This document shows positions 7,994 through 17,388 of a stretch of 30,146 nt of DNA, one piece after another. Position 1 is the first letter of the stretch. Every line of letters starts with the position of its first letter. The DNA comes from CAZNPW01 sp964575185. GTDB lineage: Bacteria; Pseudomonadota; Alphaproteobacteria; Rhodobacterales; Rhodobacteraceae. Made by a program: the position numbers and the translations under genes. The notes under the pieces are model-generated. The model had not been told where the DNA came from. It worked only from the letters and a program-made list of their open reading frames with translations, and ran no database searches. The stretch is taken from NCBI GenBank assembly GCA_964575185.1, contig CAZNPW010000036.1:1-30146 (forward strand), in the 5' to 3' direction.

Positions 7994-8734
7994 ATGATTG
8001 CCACCACCGCCCGCGTCGACTACGCTGCCGGTCCCCTGCCCCGCGACCCGCCGCCCATGAAGATCCTGCTCGCCGAGGACGACCCCGAGACCTCGGCCTA
8101 CATCGCCGCGGGCCTGCGCCAGGCGGGCAACAGCGTCGAGGTGGCGGCCGACGGGCGCGACGCGCTGGCCTTCTGCCTCTACAACCCCGTCGACGTGATC
8201 GTGCTGGACCGGATGATGCCCGGCATGGACGGCATGGCCGTGCTGCGCGCGCTGCGGGCGGCGCAGAAGATGACGCCGGTGATCTTCCTGACCGCCCGCG
8301 CCGCGGTCAACGACCGGGTCGAGGGGCTGATGGCCGGGGCCGACGACTATCTGGTCAAGCCCTTCCAGTTCTCGGAGCTCGAGGCGCGGATCCTCGCGCT
8401 CGCCCGCCGCCCGGCGGAGGTGCGCGAGGTCACCAAGCTGACGGTGCATGACCTGGAGCTGGACCTGATCGCCCACACCGCGCGGCGGGCCGGCACGAAG
8501 ATCGACCTGCAGGCCAAGGAGTACCAGCTGCTCGAGGCGCTGATGCGCAATGCGGGGCGGATCATGACCCGCACGATGCTGCTGGAGCGGGTCTGGGACT
8601 TCAGCTTCGACCCCGAGACGACGGTGGTGGAAACCCACATGAGCCGCCTGCGCGCCAAGGTCGACAAGCCGTTCGACGCCCCCCTGATCCGCACGGTGCG
8701 CCATGCAGGCTACGTCATCGACGCGCCGCAGTAG
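7994..8734 (+). CDS. OmpR/PhoB-type response regulator
   Basis: A DNA-binding response regulator: a receiver domain with acidic pocket AEDD (27-30), phosphoacceptor Asp72 in VLDRMMPG, Thr100 and Lys122 (LVKPF), then a winged-helix domain (about 145-246) with the family's C-terminal RTVRHAGYVID. The start at 7994 is supported by a GGGAGGA ribosome site six bases before the ATG and gives a 21-residue leader before the receiver. An alternative ATG at 8057 (MKILLAEDD) has no ribosome site. It overlaps the sensor kinase gene by 32 bases. It probably controls the neighbouring efflux and MprF genes; see the dyads at 4865 and 10083. Confidence 0.93.
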   Translation: MIATTARVDYAAGPLPRDPPPMKILLAEDDPETSAYIAAGLRQAGNSVEVAADGRDALAFCLYNPVDVIVLDRMMPGMDGMAVLRALRAAQKMTPVIFLTARAAVNDRVEGLMAGADDYLVKPFQFSELEARILALARRPAEVREVTKLTVHDLELDLIAHTARRAGTKIDLQAKEYQLLEALMRNAGRIMTRTMLLERVWDFSFDPETTVVETHMSRLRAKVDKPFDAPLIRTVRHAGYVIDAPQ

Positions 8735-10079
8735 GACGACCTCGCGCGGGGTCGCGCGCACCGGCATGATCCTGGCCAGCGCGATCCTGGTCGTGCTGGC
8801 CGCGGCGGGGGTGTTCAGCGTGTTCGAGGCCCGCCGCGCCTTCATCGAGGAGCTGCGCGCGCAGATCGGCGAATCGCTCGCGGCCTATGTCGAGGTCTAC
8901 CGTGCGGGAGGCCGGGATGCGCTGCAGGGCGCGGTGCAGAGCCTGGCGCAGGACCGCACCGTGCCGCAGCATGTTGCCGGCCTCTTCACGCCTGACGGCG
9001 CGCACCTGGCGGGGCGGATCGCGACCCTGCCGGTCATGACCGACGAAACCACGGTCCGCATGGTCAACACCCAGACCGGGCGGACCGAGACCTTCCTCGT
9101 CCAGCGCGTCGACCTGGCCGACGCGGTGCTGGTCGCGGGGCGGTCGATGCGGCTGATCACCACCGCCACCGAACGCATCGCGATCACCATGCCGGTGCTG
9201 TTCCTGCTGATCGCCGCCGCCACGGTCGCCGCGGGGATCGTCGTCCACCGCGCGCTCGCGGGGGAGCTTCTGCGGCTGGAAAGCGTGCTGCGCCGGTTCG
9301 CCGCGGGGGACATGCAGGCGCGCGTCGCGCTGGAGGGCGCGCCGCGGGACAGCATCGAGGACATCGGCGCGCTGGTGAACCGGCATCTCGACGAGGTGCA
9401 GGCCTCGGTCAGCGCGATGGAGCGGGCGGGGGCGGCCATCGCGCATGACCTGCGCACGCCGCTGACGCGGGTGTCGCTGCGGCTGCAGGCGCTGGCCGGG
9501 ACCGACGGGCTGCCGCGCGAGGCGGCCGACACGCTGGATGCGGCGACCGAGGAGCTGCAGGGGTTGAGCCAGATCTGCGACGCGATCCTGCGCATCTCGG
9601 CCATCGAGGCCTCGACCAACGAGGCCGCCTTCACCACCTTCGACCTGGGCGCGCTGGCGCGCGAGATCGCGGAAAGCTACGGGCCGGTGTTCGAGGATGC
9701 GGGGCTGGTGCTGGAAACCGCGCTGCCGACCCTGCCCGCCACGGTGCGGGCCGACCGGCGGATGATCGGGCAGGCGGTGGTCAACCTGCTGAGCAACGTG
9801 CTGGCGCATTGCCCGCCCGGCACCACGGCGCGGCTGTCGGTCCTGCCCGAGGGGGCCGCGCTGCGGCTGGTCGTCGCCGACGACGGCCCGGGCGTGCCCG
9901 CCGAAGAACGCGAGCGCATCTTCGAGCCCTTCCGCCGGCTCGACCCCAGCCGCAGCGGCGCGGGCACCGGCCTCGGCCTGGCGCTGGTCCGCGCCGTCGC
10001 GCGCCACCACGGGGCCGCGATAGAAGCCACCGACGCGCGGCCGGGCCTGTCGGTCGCGATGACGCTGCCCCGCGCCTGA
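8703..10079 (+). CDS. Sensor histidine kinase, partner of the preceding regulator
   Basis: A membrane-bound two-component sensor of 458 residues. A first helix (about 22-40), a periplasmic domain of about 120 residues and a second helix (about 161-183) are followed by HAMP (about 184-236). The dimerisation box is IAHDLRTPLTRV with His248. The ATPase domain has N-box VVNLLSNVLAHC, G1 DDGPGVP and G2 GTGLGLALV. The start at 8703 lies within the regulator gene; GTG 8751 or ATG 8766 would leave only helix 1 onward and are also possible. The overlap shows coupled expression. The ligand is unknown; cationic peptides or membrane-active drugs are a guess from the neighbours. Confidence 0.9.
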   Translation: MQATSSTRRSRTTSRGVARTGMILASAILVVLAAAGVFSVFEARRAFIEELRAQIGESLAAYVEVYRAGGRDALQGAVQSLAQDRTVPQHVAGLFTPDGAHLAGRIATLPVMTDETTVRMVNTQTGRTETFLVQRVDLADAVLVAGRSMRLITTATERIAITMPVLFLLIAAATVAAGIVVHRALAGELLRLESVLRRFAAGDMQARVALEGAPRDSIEDIGALVNRHLDEVQASVSAMERAGAAIAHDLRTPLTRVSLRLQALAGTDGLPREAADTLDAATEELQGLSQICDAILRISAIEASTNEAAFTTFDLGALAREIAESYGPVFEDAGLVLETALPTLPATVRADRRMIGQAVVNLLSNVLAHCPPGTTARLSVLPEGAALRLVVADDGPGVPAEERERIFEPFRRLDPSRSGAGTGLGLALVRAVARHHGAAIEATDARPGLSVAMTLPRA

Positions 10080-10082
10080 CCG

Positions 10083-10098
10083 CTTACCGATCCGTAAG
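10083..10098. promoter_or_regulatory. Dyad CTTAC-N6-GTAAG, candidate regulator operator
   Basis: CTTACCGATCCGTAAG is an inverted repeat of CTTAC/GTAAG around CGATCC, extended by one further base pair on each side. It lies directly after the kinase stop and 60-75 bases before the 36-codon ORF, DUF1003 and mprF. A near match is at 4865-4880 upstream of the first gene of the block. Confidence 0.4.
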
Positions 10099-10158
10099 CC
10101 CGTCGAGAGCGGCGGCGAAGCCCGCCCGCGCAGGGTCGGCCCGCACAGGAGCCCGCCC

Positions 10159-10269
10159 ATGACCCGCCGCCCGCCATCGCTGATCGCCCGGCTCGAGGCG
10201 CTGCAACGCGCCGTCGCCCGCCGCCGCATCCTGACCGCGCCCCGCCCGCGCCCGACGCCGCGGCGCTGA
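10159..10269 (+). CDS. Small Arg-rich protein, 36 residues
   Basis: A short ORF (MTRRPPSLIARLEALQRAVA ... PTPRR) with an AGGAG ribosome site seven bases before the ATG, the best such site in this stretch. It ends four bases before the DUF1003 ATG. The middle (SLIARLEALQRAVARRR) would form an amphipathic basic helix, and the tail is rich in Arg and Pro. It looks like a real small protein or a translated leader that feeds ribosomes into the DUF1003 gene, whose own ribosome site is poor. No family is known to me. Confidence 0.5.
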   Translation: MTRRPPSLIARLEALQRAVARRRILTAPRPRPTPRR

Positions 10270-10273
10270 GGCC

Positions 10274-10981
10274 ATGGACCCCACGGATCACCCGACCGCG
10301 ACCTGTCACGTCTGCGGCGGCACCTTCGCCCGTGCCGACCTCGTGCCCCAGGCCGCCGTGCGGCCCGGCCTGTCGGCGCTGATCGCCGCCGAGGCCCCGG
10401 GCTGGGCGGAGGGGCGGATGATCTGCCAGCACGACCTCGCCGCCTTCCGCCGCGCCTACATCGAGGCGCTGGTCGAGCGCGGCCAGGGCGAGCTCGGCGC
10501 GGCCGAACGCACCGTCGTCGACAGCTTCGTGCAGGGCAGCCTGGTGTCGCGCAACCCCGAGGACGCGGCGCTCGAACAGGCGACGCTCGGCGACCGCATC
10601 GCCGACCGGGTGGCCGACTTCGGCGGCAGCTGGACCTTCATCCTGGCCTTCCTTGCCATCCTGTTCGGCTGGATCGCCATCAACGTCGCGGGCGTGCTGC
10701 GCACGCCCTTCGACCCCTATCCCTTCATCCTTCTGAACCTCGTGCTGTCCTGCATCGCGGCCTTCCAGGCCCCGGTCATCATGATGAGCCAGCGGCGGCA
10801 GGAGCGGAAGGACCGCCTGCGGGCCGAGACCGACTATCTGGTCAACCTCAAGGCCGAGGTCGAGATCCGCCAGCTGCACGAAAAGCTCGACCACCAGCTC
10901 GCCCGGCAATGGGACCGGCTGGCCGAGCTGCACCGGCTGCAGATCGACCTGATCGAGGAACGGGTGCGCGGCCGTGGCTGA
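10274..10981 (+). CDS. DUF1003 family membrane protein with N-terminal zinc-ribbon-like cysteines
   Basis: The 235-residue protein matches the DUF1003 pattern. It has a cytosolic N-terminus with CHVCGG (Cys11, Cys14) and CQH (Cys51, His53), which could bind a metal. Two membrane helices follow (about 119-141 and 151-171) with the conserved TPFDPYPFILLNLVLSCIAAFQAPVIMMSQ region split between them. The C-terminus is charged and helical (DYLVNLKAEVEIRQLHEKLD). The role of the family is not established. It overlaps the mprF start by eight bases, so the two are coupled, suggesting a job in envelope maintenance alongside MprF. Confidence 0.88.
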   Translation: MDPTDHPTATCHVCGGTFARADLVPQAAVRPGLSALIAAEAPGWAEGRMICQHDLAAFRRAYIEALVERGQGELGAAERTVVDSFVQGSLVSRNPEDAALEQATLGDRIADRVADFGGSWTFILAFLAILFGWIAINVAGVLRTPFDPYPFILLNLVLSCIAAFQAPVIMMSQRRQERKDRLRAETDYLVNLKAEVEIRQLHEKLDHQLARQWDRLAELHRLQIDLIEERVRGRG

Positions 10982-13550
10982 GGGGCGGTGGCTGCGCGCG
11001 CTCGGCCACCCGGCGCTGCGCATCGCGGTGCCGGTGGTCATTGCGGGCATCGCGGTGGTGGTGCTGCACCGCATGGCCGCCGACATCGCCTGGGCCGACC
11101 TGCGCGCCGACATGGCCGCCATCCCCGCGCGGGACCTGGCGCTGGCGGTGCTGGCCACCGCCGCGAGCTTTGCGGGGATCGCCGCCTACGACCGCATCGC
11201 GCTGGCCGTGATCGCGCCCGGCGCGGTGCCGCCCGCCGTGGCGCTCGCCGGGGGCGCGGGCGGGGCGGCGGTGTCGAACCTGCTGGGGTTCTCTTGGCTG
11301 ACGGGCGTTGCGGTGCGCGCCCGGCTTTACGGCGCGCGGGGGGTGACGCCGGGGCAGCTCGCCCGGCTTTTCGCCGCGGCCTGGGTCGCCTTCTGGGTCA
11401 CGGCGCTCGGGCTCTTCGGGGCGATGCTGGTCGTCCACCCCGCCGCGCTGACGGCGATGACCGGAGTTCCCCCTTTGGCGGAGGACGCGATCGGGGTGGC
11501 GCTCCTGCTCGCCATCGGTGCCGCGGCCTGGCGATTGACGCGCCCGCCCGCGACCCTGCGGATCGGCGGCCGCACCCTGCCCCTGCCGCCCCCCGGCGCG
11601 GCCTTCGCCATGTGCACGGCCGCGCTGGTCGACATCGGCGGCGTGGCGCTGGCGCTCTACGTGCTGATGCCCGCAGGATCCACCGGCACCCTGCCCTTCT
11701 TCTTCATGGTCTTCGTCGCCGCGATCCTGCTCGGCATCGCGAGCCACGCGCCCGGCGGGATCGGGGTGTTCGAGGCGACGGTCATCGCGGGCCTCGGCGC
11801 GGCGGGGCGTCCCGACGTGCTCGCGGCGCTGCTGGTGTTCCGCGCGATCTACTACCTGCTGCCCTTCGCCGTCGCGGCGCTGGCGCTGGCGCTTGCCACC
11901 GCGCTCAACCACCGCGCCGCGGTCGCAGGCGCGGCGCAGGCGACGCTGCGGCTGCTGCGCCCCGTCGTCCCGCCCGTCGCTGCCGGGGTCGCGCTGCTGT
12001 CGGGCATCCTCCTCCTCGTCACCGGCACCCTGCCCGCCGCGCAGTCGCGCCTTGGCCTCCTGCGGTCGCTCCTGCCGCTCGGCCTCGTCGAGGCCTCGCA
12101 CATGGCGGGCAGTATCGCGGGGCTCTTGCTGATCGTGGTCGCGCGCGGCCTCTCCCTGCGCCGCGCGCAGGCCTGGCGCGCGGCGATGGCGCTGCTGGCG
12201 GTGGGCGCGGTCGCGGCGCTGGCGCGCGGGCTCGACTGGGGCGCGGCGCTGTCGCTGGCGGGGGCCATGGCGCTGCTCTGGACCTTCCGCGCGGCCTTCT
12301 ACCGCGCGGCGGCGGGGCCGGTCCTGCACCTGACCGCGGGCTGGTTCGCGACCGTGGCAGCGCTGGTCGCGGCGACCGTCTGGATCGGCGTCCTGTCCTA
12401 CGGCCATGTTGCCTACCGCGACGCGCTGTGGTGGCAGATGGCCTGGGCCGGCGACGCGCCGCGCTTCCTGCGCGCGAGCCTCGCCGCCGCCGTGGTGCTG
12501 GCCGGGCTGGCGGTCAACTCGCTCGTCACCGCGCGCAGCCCGCGCATCGCGCCGCAGCCGATCCCGCCCGCCGTCCGCCGCCTCGTCGCAGCCAGCCCCG
12601 ACAGCCAGGCCGCGCTCGCGCTGACCGGGGACAAGGCCTTCCTCCTCGAGGGGCGCGCCTTCATCGCCTTCGCCGACGCCGGAGGCAGCCTGATAGCCCG
12701 GGGCGAACCCGTCGGCGACCCCGAGGCGGGCCGCCGCCTCGCCTGGGACTTGCGCGAGCTCGCCGACCGCATGGGCCGCCGCTGCGCCTTCTACGGGGTC
12801 GGGCCCGCCTTCCTGCCCACCTTCCTCGACATGGGCCTGCAGGTCGTCAAGATCGGCGAGGTCGCGCGCGTGGACCTGGCGCGCTTCACGCTGGAGGGGC
12901 CGGAGCGCAAGGGCTTCCGCAACGCCCGGTCGCGCGCGGGGCGCGAGGGCTTCCGCGTCGTGGTGCTGCCGCCCGATCAGGCCGCCCCCCTGATGCCCGC
13001 CCTGCGCGCGGTGTCCAACGCCTGGCTTGCGGGCAAGGCCGGTGACGAGAAGGGCTTCGCGGTCGGCCGCTTCGACGAGGACTACCTCGCGGCCTTCCCG
13101 ATCGCCGTGCTTCGCCACGAGACGACCGGCGAGATCGCGGCCTTCGCCAACATCCTGGCCGGCGCGGACCGGACCGAGGCCTCGGTCGACCTGATGCGCT
13201 ACCGCCCCGACGGCCCCGCCTTCGCGATGGCGGCGCTCTTCGCCGAGCTTCTGCTCTGGGCCCGGGCACAGGGCTTCGCGCGCTTCTCGCTCGGCGCGGC
13301 CCCGCTGTCGGGGCTCGCACGCCACCCCCGCGCCTCGCGCTGGAACCGCATCGGGGGGTTCATCTTCACCCATGGCGAGGCGCTGTATCACTTCGAGGGG
13401 CTGCGCAGCTTCAAGCAGAAGTTCGACCCCGACTGGCAGCCGTCCTACCTGGCCAGCAGCGGCGGCCTGTCGCTGCCGCGCGTGCTCTACGACATCAACG
13501 TCCTCGTCTCGGGCGGTGTCGCGGGGCTGGTGCGACACCGCCGGGGTTGA
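10974..13550 (+). CDS. mprF: Bifunctional lysylphosphatidylglycerol synthetase/flippase
   Basis: MprF transfers an amino acid, usually lysine, from charged tRNA to phosphatidylglycerol and flips the product to the outer leaflet, lowering surface negative charge and giving resistance to cationic peptides. The 858-residue protein has an N-terminal flippase region of many helices (about 1-310), more helices to about 520, and a soluble DUF2156 acyltransferase domain (about 540-850). That domain has FLLEGRAFIAFADAGGSLIARG, KGFRNARSRAGREGF, EKGFAVGRFDEDYL and a C-terminal FEGLRSFKQKFDPDW motif. GTG start inside the DUF1003 gene. It follows an efflux pump and two-component system, consistent with an envelope-defence regulon. 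The aminoacyl specificity (Lys, Ala or Arg) cannot be read from the sequence. Confidence 0.92.
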   Translation: MAEGRWLRALGHPALRIAVPVVIAGIAVVVLHRMAADIAWADLRADMAAIPARDLALAVLATAASFAGIAAYDRIALAVIAPGAVPPAVALAGGAGGAAVSNLLGFSWLTGVAVRARLYGARGVTPGQLARLFAAAWVAFWVTALGLFGAMLVVHPAALTAMTGVPPLAEDAIGVALLLAIGAAAWRLTRPPATLRIGGRTLPLPPPGAAFAMCTAALVDIGGVALALYVLMPAGSTGTLPFFFMVFVAAILLGIASHAPGGIGVFEATVIAGLGAAGRPDVLAALLVFRAIYYLLPFAVAALALALATALNHRAAVAGAAQATLRLLRPVVPPVAAGVALLSGILLLVTGTLPAAQSRLGLLRSLLPLGLVEASHMAGSIAGLLLIVVARGLSLRRAQAWRAAMALLAVGAVAALARGLDWGAALSLAGAMALLWTFRAAFYRAAAGPVLHLTAGWFATVAALVAATVWIGVLSYGHVAYRDALWWQMAWAGDAPRFLRASLAAAVVLAGLAVNSLVTARSPRIAPQPIPPAVRRLVAASPDSQAALALTGDKAFLLEGRAFIAFADAGGSLIARGEPVGDPEAGRRLAWDLRELADRMGRRCAFYGVGPAFLPTFLDMGLQVVKIGEVARVDLARFTLEGPERKGFRNARSRAGREGFRVVVLPPDQAAPLMPALRAVSNAWLAGKAGDEKGFAVGRFDEDYLAAFPIAVLRHETTGEIAAFANILAGADRTEASVDLMRYRPDGPAFAMAALFAELLLWARAQGFARFSLGAAPLSGLARHPRASRWNRIGGFIFTHGEALYHFEGLRSFKQKFDPDWQPSYLASSGGLSLPRVLYDINVLVSGGVAGLVRHRRG

Positions 13551-13589
13551 GCCACGGGGCGAGGCTAAGCCATAGGCGGGGGCGAGGCC

Positions 13590-13657
13590 CCGATTTCTTG
13601 GAAGAAATCGGACCGGAGCCTGCGAAGGCTCCGGTGCGGAGTTTTGCAAAACTCCGC
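13590..13657. repeat. Array of three abutting hairpins (Rhodobacterales-type intergenic element)
   Basis: Three inverted repeats follow each other without spacing. First, CCGATTTCTT/AAGAAATCGG (13590-13599 with 13602-13611). Second, ACCGGAGCC/GGCTCCGGT (13612-13620 with 13627-13635), closed by TGCGAA, in which GCGA would be a GNRA tetraloop. Third, a perfect 22-base palindrome with arm GCGGAGTTTTG (13636-13657). The array sits between mprF and recJ. It could end transcription or process the mRNA; its repeat nature is remembered from related genomes. Confidence 0.75.
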
Positions 13658-13706
13658 GCTCCGCCGGCGGCGGGGCCTTTCCGGCGGCGTGGCGATCTGG
13701 CACCCC

Positions 13707-15452
<1,746 letters not shown>

Positions 15453-15461
15453 AAATCCCGC

Positions 15462-15490
15462 TTGCAGCCCCCCGGCGCATCCCGTAGACG
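15462..15490 (+). promoter_or_regulatory. Promoter of tRNA-Glu
   Basis: TTGCAG (15462-15467), a 17-base spacer, then TAGACG (15485-15490). The predicted start point is about 12 bases before the mature tRNA. Confidence 0.45.
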
Positions 15491-15508
15491 ACAGCCCACC
15501 GCCAGCGC

Positions 15509-15583
15509 GGCCCGTTCGTCTATCGGTTAGGACACCAGGTTTTCAACCTGGGAAGAGGGGTTCAACTCCCCTACGGGCTGCCA
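15509..15583 (+). tRNA. tRNA-Glu (anticodon TTC), CCA encoded
   Basis: A complete cloverleaf: acceptor GGCCCGT with ACGGGCT (including a G-U first pair), D-arm with GGTTAGGA, anticodon stem CCAGG/CCTGG around loop TTTTCAA with anticodon TTC at 15542-15544, T-arm GGGG-TTCAACT-CCCC, and an encoded CCA end. It lies between recJ and the convergent rhomboid-like gene. Confidence 0.97.
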
Positions 15584-15589
15584 CCCCCC

Positions 15590-16273
15590 TTACCTCCGTC
15601 GCACCCGCGCCATCACCCGGCCCCAGCCGCCGGGCGAGACGACGAAGCTCATCAGGAAGCCGATCGCGAAGCCCGCGAGGTCGGCGATCCACTCGAAGCC
15701 GCCGCCGAAGATCAGCCCGAACAGAAGCTGCGTTGCCATCAGCAGGCCGATCAGCGTGAAGGCCCCCGCGCCGCTGTCGCCGATCCGCGTCAGCCTCACC
15801 CACAGAAGGAAGGTGAAGGCCCCGATCAGCCCGTAGGTCGCGGGATACCCCCCGACCAGCGGCGCGCTCAGCCCCGGCACCGCGGTGTAGACCAGCGCCG
15901 CGCCCACGGCCGCACCGAAGAACACCGCCAGGATCGCCCACCAGCGGAACACCTCGCCGGTGAACTTGCCGAGCGCGAGCAGGATCACCGTCACGAACAC
16001 CGCATGCGTCACGTTCAGGTGCACGAACGGGTAGCTCACGAACCGCAGCAGGTGCTCGGGCGGGAAATACCGCTCGGCCCACATCCGGCGGAACAGGTCG
16101 GGGAAATAGCCGAACCGCTCCAGCGCCAGGAGCCGCCAGCCCGCGCCCGCGTCCCCGCCCAGCACCCCTCCCCCGCCGAGCGACAGCACGACCTCCATCG
16201 CGATGACGGGCAGCGCGAGCGCCCAGACGACGGGGGGCAGCACGTTCAGCGGGCTTTCGCGGGGGACGGACAT
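15590..16273 (-). CDS. Rhomboid-fold membrane protein lacking protease residues
   Basis: A 227-residue protein with about six membrane helices and the rhomboid layout, including FVHLNVTHAVF in helix 2 (His85 and His90 kept). The segment that should carry the catalytic GxSG reads GGYPATYG (141-148), with Tyr at the serine position. The helix expected to carry the catalytic histidine reads WIADLAGFAIGF, with Asp198 in its place; the helix 2 asparagine also appears to be Thr. It therefore resembles a pseudoprotease that might bind or chaperone membrane clients. ATG 16273 has an AAGG ribosome site; a TTG at 16306 would add 11 residues. It is divergent from trpS. Confidence 0.8.
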   Translation of the reverse strand: MSVPRESPLNVLPPVVWALALPVIAMEVVLSLGGGGVLGGDAGAGWRLLALERFGYFPDLFRRMWAERYFPPEHLLRFVSYPFVHLNVTHAVFVTVILLALGKFTGEVFRWWAILAVFFGAAVGAALVYTAVPGLSAPLVGGYPATYGLIGAFTFLLWVRLTRIGDSGAGAFTLIGLLMATQLLFGLIFGGGFEWIADLAGFAIGFLMSFVVSPGGWGRVMARVRRR

Positions 16274-16285
16274 CGGGGCCTTCGG

Positions 16286-16315
16286 TTGACGGAACGGGGC
16301 CTGCAAGGCTATGCC
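16286..16315 (+). promoter_or_regulatory. Candidate trpS promoter
   Basis: TTGACG (16286-16291) and TATGCC (16310-16315) are separated by 18 bases, about 35 bases before the trpS ATG. Confidence 0.4.
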
Positions 16316-16350
16316 GCGCCGTTCCCCTTTGCCAAGCCACGGACCGCGCC

Positions 16351-17388
16351 ATGCCCCCTGCCGAATTGCCGCAAGGCGTGACCCCCCGGATCTTCTCGGG
16401 CATCCAGCCCTCGGGCGGGCTGACGCTCGGCAACTACCTCGGCGCGCTGAAGCGGTTCGTGGAAAAGCAGGACGAGGGGATCGAGACGATCTACTGCCTC
16501 GTCGACATGCACGCGATCACCGTCTGGCAGGACCCCGCGGCGCTGCGCCGCCAGACGCGCGAGGCGGCGGCGGGCTTCATCGCGGCGGGCATCGACCCCG
16601 CGCGGTCGATCCTGTTCAACCAGTCGCAGGTCGGTGCCCACGCCGAGCTCGGCTGGATCTTCGCCTGCATCGCCCGGATGGGCTGGATGGGGCGGATGAC
16701 GCAGTGGAAGGACAAGGCCGGCAAGAACGCCGAGGCCGCCTCGCTCGGCCTCTTCGCCTACCCCGCGCTGATGGCGGCCGACATCCTGGTCTACCGCGCC
16801 ACCATGGTGCCCGTGGGTGAAGACCAGAAGCAGCACCTCGAACTCGCCCGCGACATCGCGATCAGGTTCAACAACGACTACAAGGTCGATTTCTTCCCGG
16901 TGGTGGAGCCGATCATCGAAGGCGCGGCCACGCGCGTGATGTCGCTGCGCGACGGCACCAGGAAGATGTCGAAGTCCGACCCCTCGGACGCGAGCCGCAT
17001 CAACCTGACCGACAGCGCCGACCAGATCGCCGCGAAGATCCGCAAGGCGAAGACCGACCCGGACCCCCTGCCCGAAAGCGTCGAGGGCCTGCGCGACCGG
17101 CCCGAGGCGCGGAACCTCGTCAACATCTACGCAGCGCTGGCCGGGCAGACCCCGGCCGAGGTGCTGGCGGCCCACGCAGGTGCCCCGTTCGGCACCTTCA
17201 AGCCCGCGCTCGCCGACCTCGCGGTCGCCACGCTCGCCCCGATCACCGATCGCATGACCCGCCTGATGGCCGCGCCCGACGAGATCGACCGCATCCTCGG
17301 CGACGGCGCGGCGCGCGCCGAGGCCGTGGCCCGGCCGATCCTCGAGCGGGTCTTCGACATCGTGGGCATGGTCCGGTCCCTGCGCTGA
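16351..17388 (+). CDS. trpS: Tryptophanyl-tRNA synthetase
   Basis: A class I synthetase that charges tRNA-Trp. The 345-residue protein has the HIGH-equivalent region SGGLTLGNYLG (about 21-31), the tryptophan pocket region (VDMHAITVWQ, and QVGAHAELGWIF), VGEDQKQHLELARD for ATP and dimer contacts, and an exact KMSKS loop (205-209). The length is typical of bacterial enzymes. It stands alone on the + strand with a plausible promoter just upstream, divergent from the rhomboid-like gene. Confidence 0.97.
   Translation: MPPAELPQGVTPRIFSGIQPSGGLTLGNYLGALKRFVEKQDEGIETIYCLVDMHAITVWQDPAALRRQTREAAAGFIAAGIDPARSILFNQSQVGAHAELGWIFACIARMGWMGRMTQWKDKAGKNAEAASLGLFAYPALMAADILVYRATMVPVGEDQKQHLELARDIAIRFNNDYKVDFFPVVEPIIEGAATRVMSLRDGTRKMSKSDPSDASRINLTDSADQIAAKIRKAKTDPDPLPESVEGLRDRPEARNLVNIYAALAGQTPAEVLAAHAGAPFGTFKPALADLAVATLAPITDRMTRLMAAPDEIDRILGDGAARAEAVARPILERVFDIVGMVRSLR

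Noticed and set aside
13644..13706. N-terminal extension of recJ
   Set aside because: Its start codon lies inside the third hairpin of the intergenic array and the extra residues do not match RecJ.
15509..15583. tRNA-Glu as an integration site for a mobile island
   Set aside because: No integrase and no repeated tRNA 3' end were seen nearby; both flanks are housekeeping genes.
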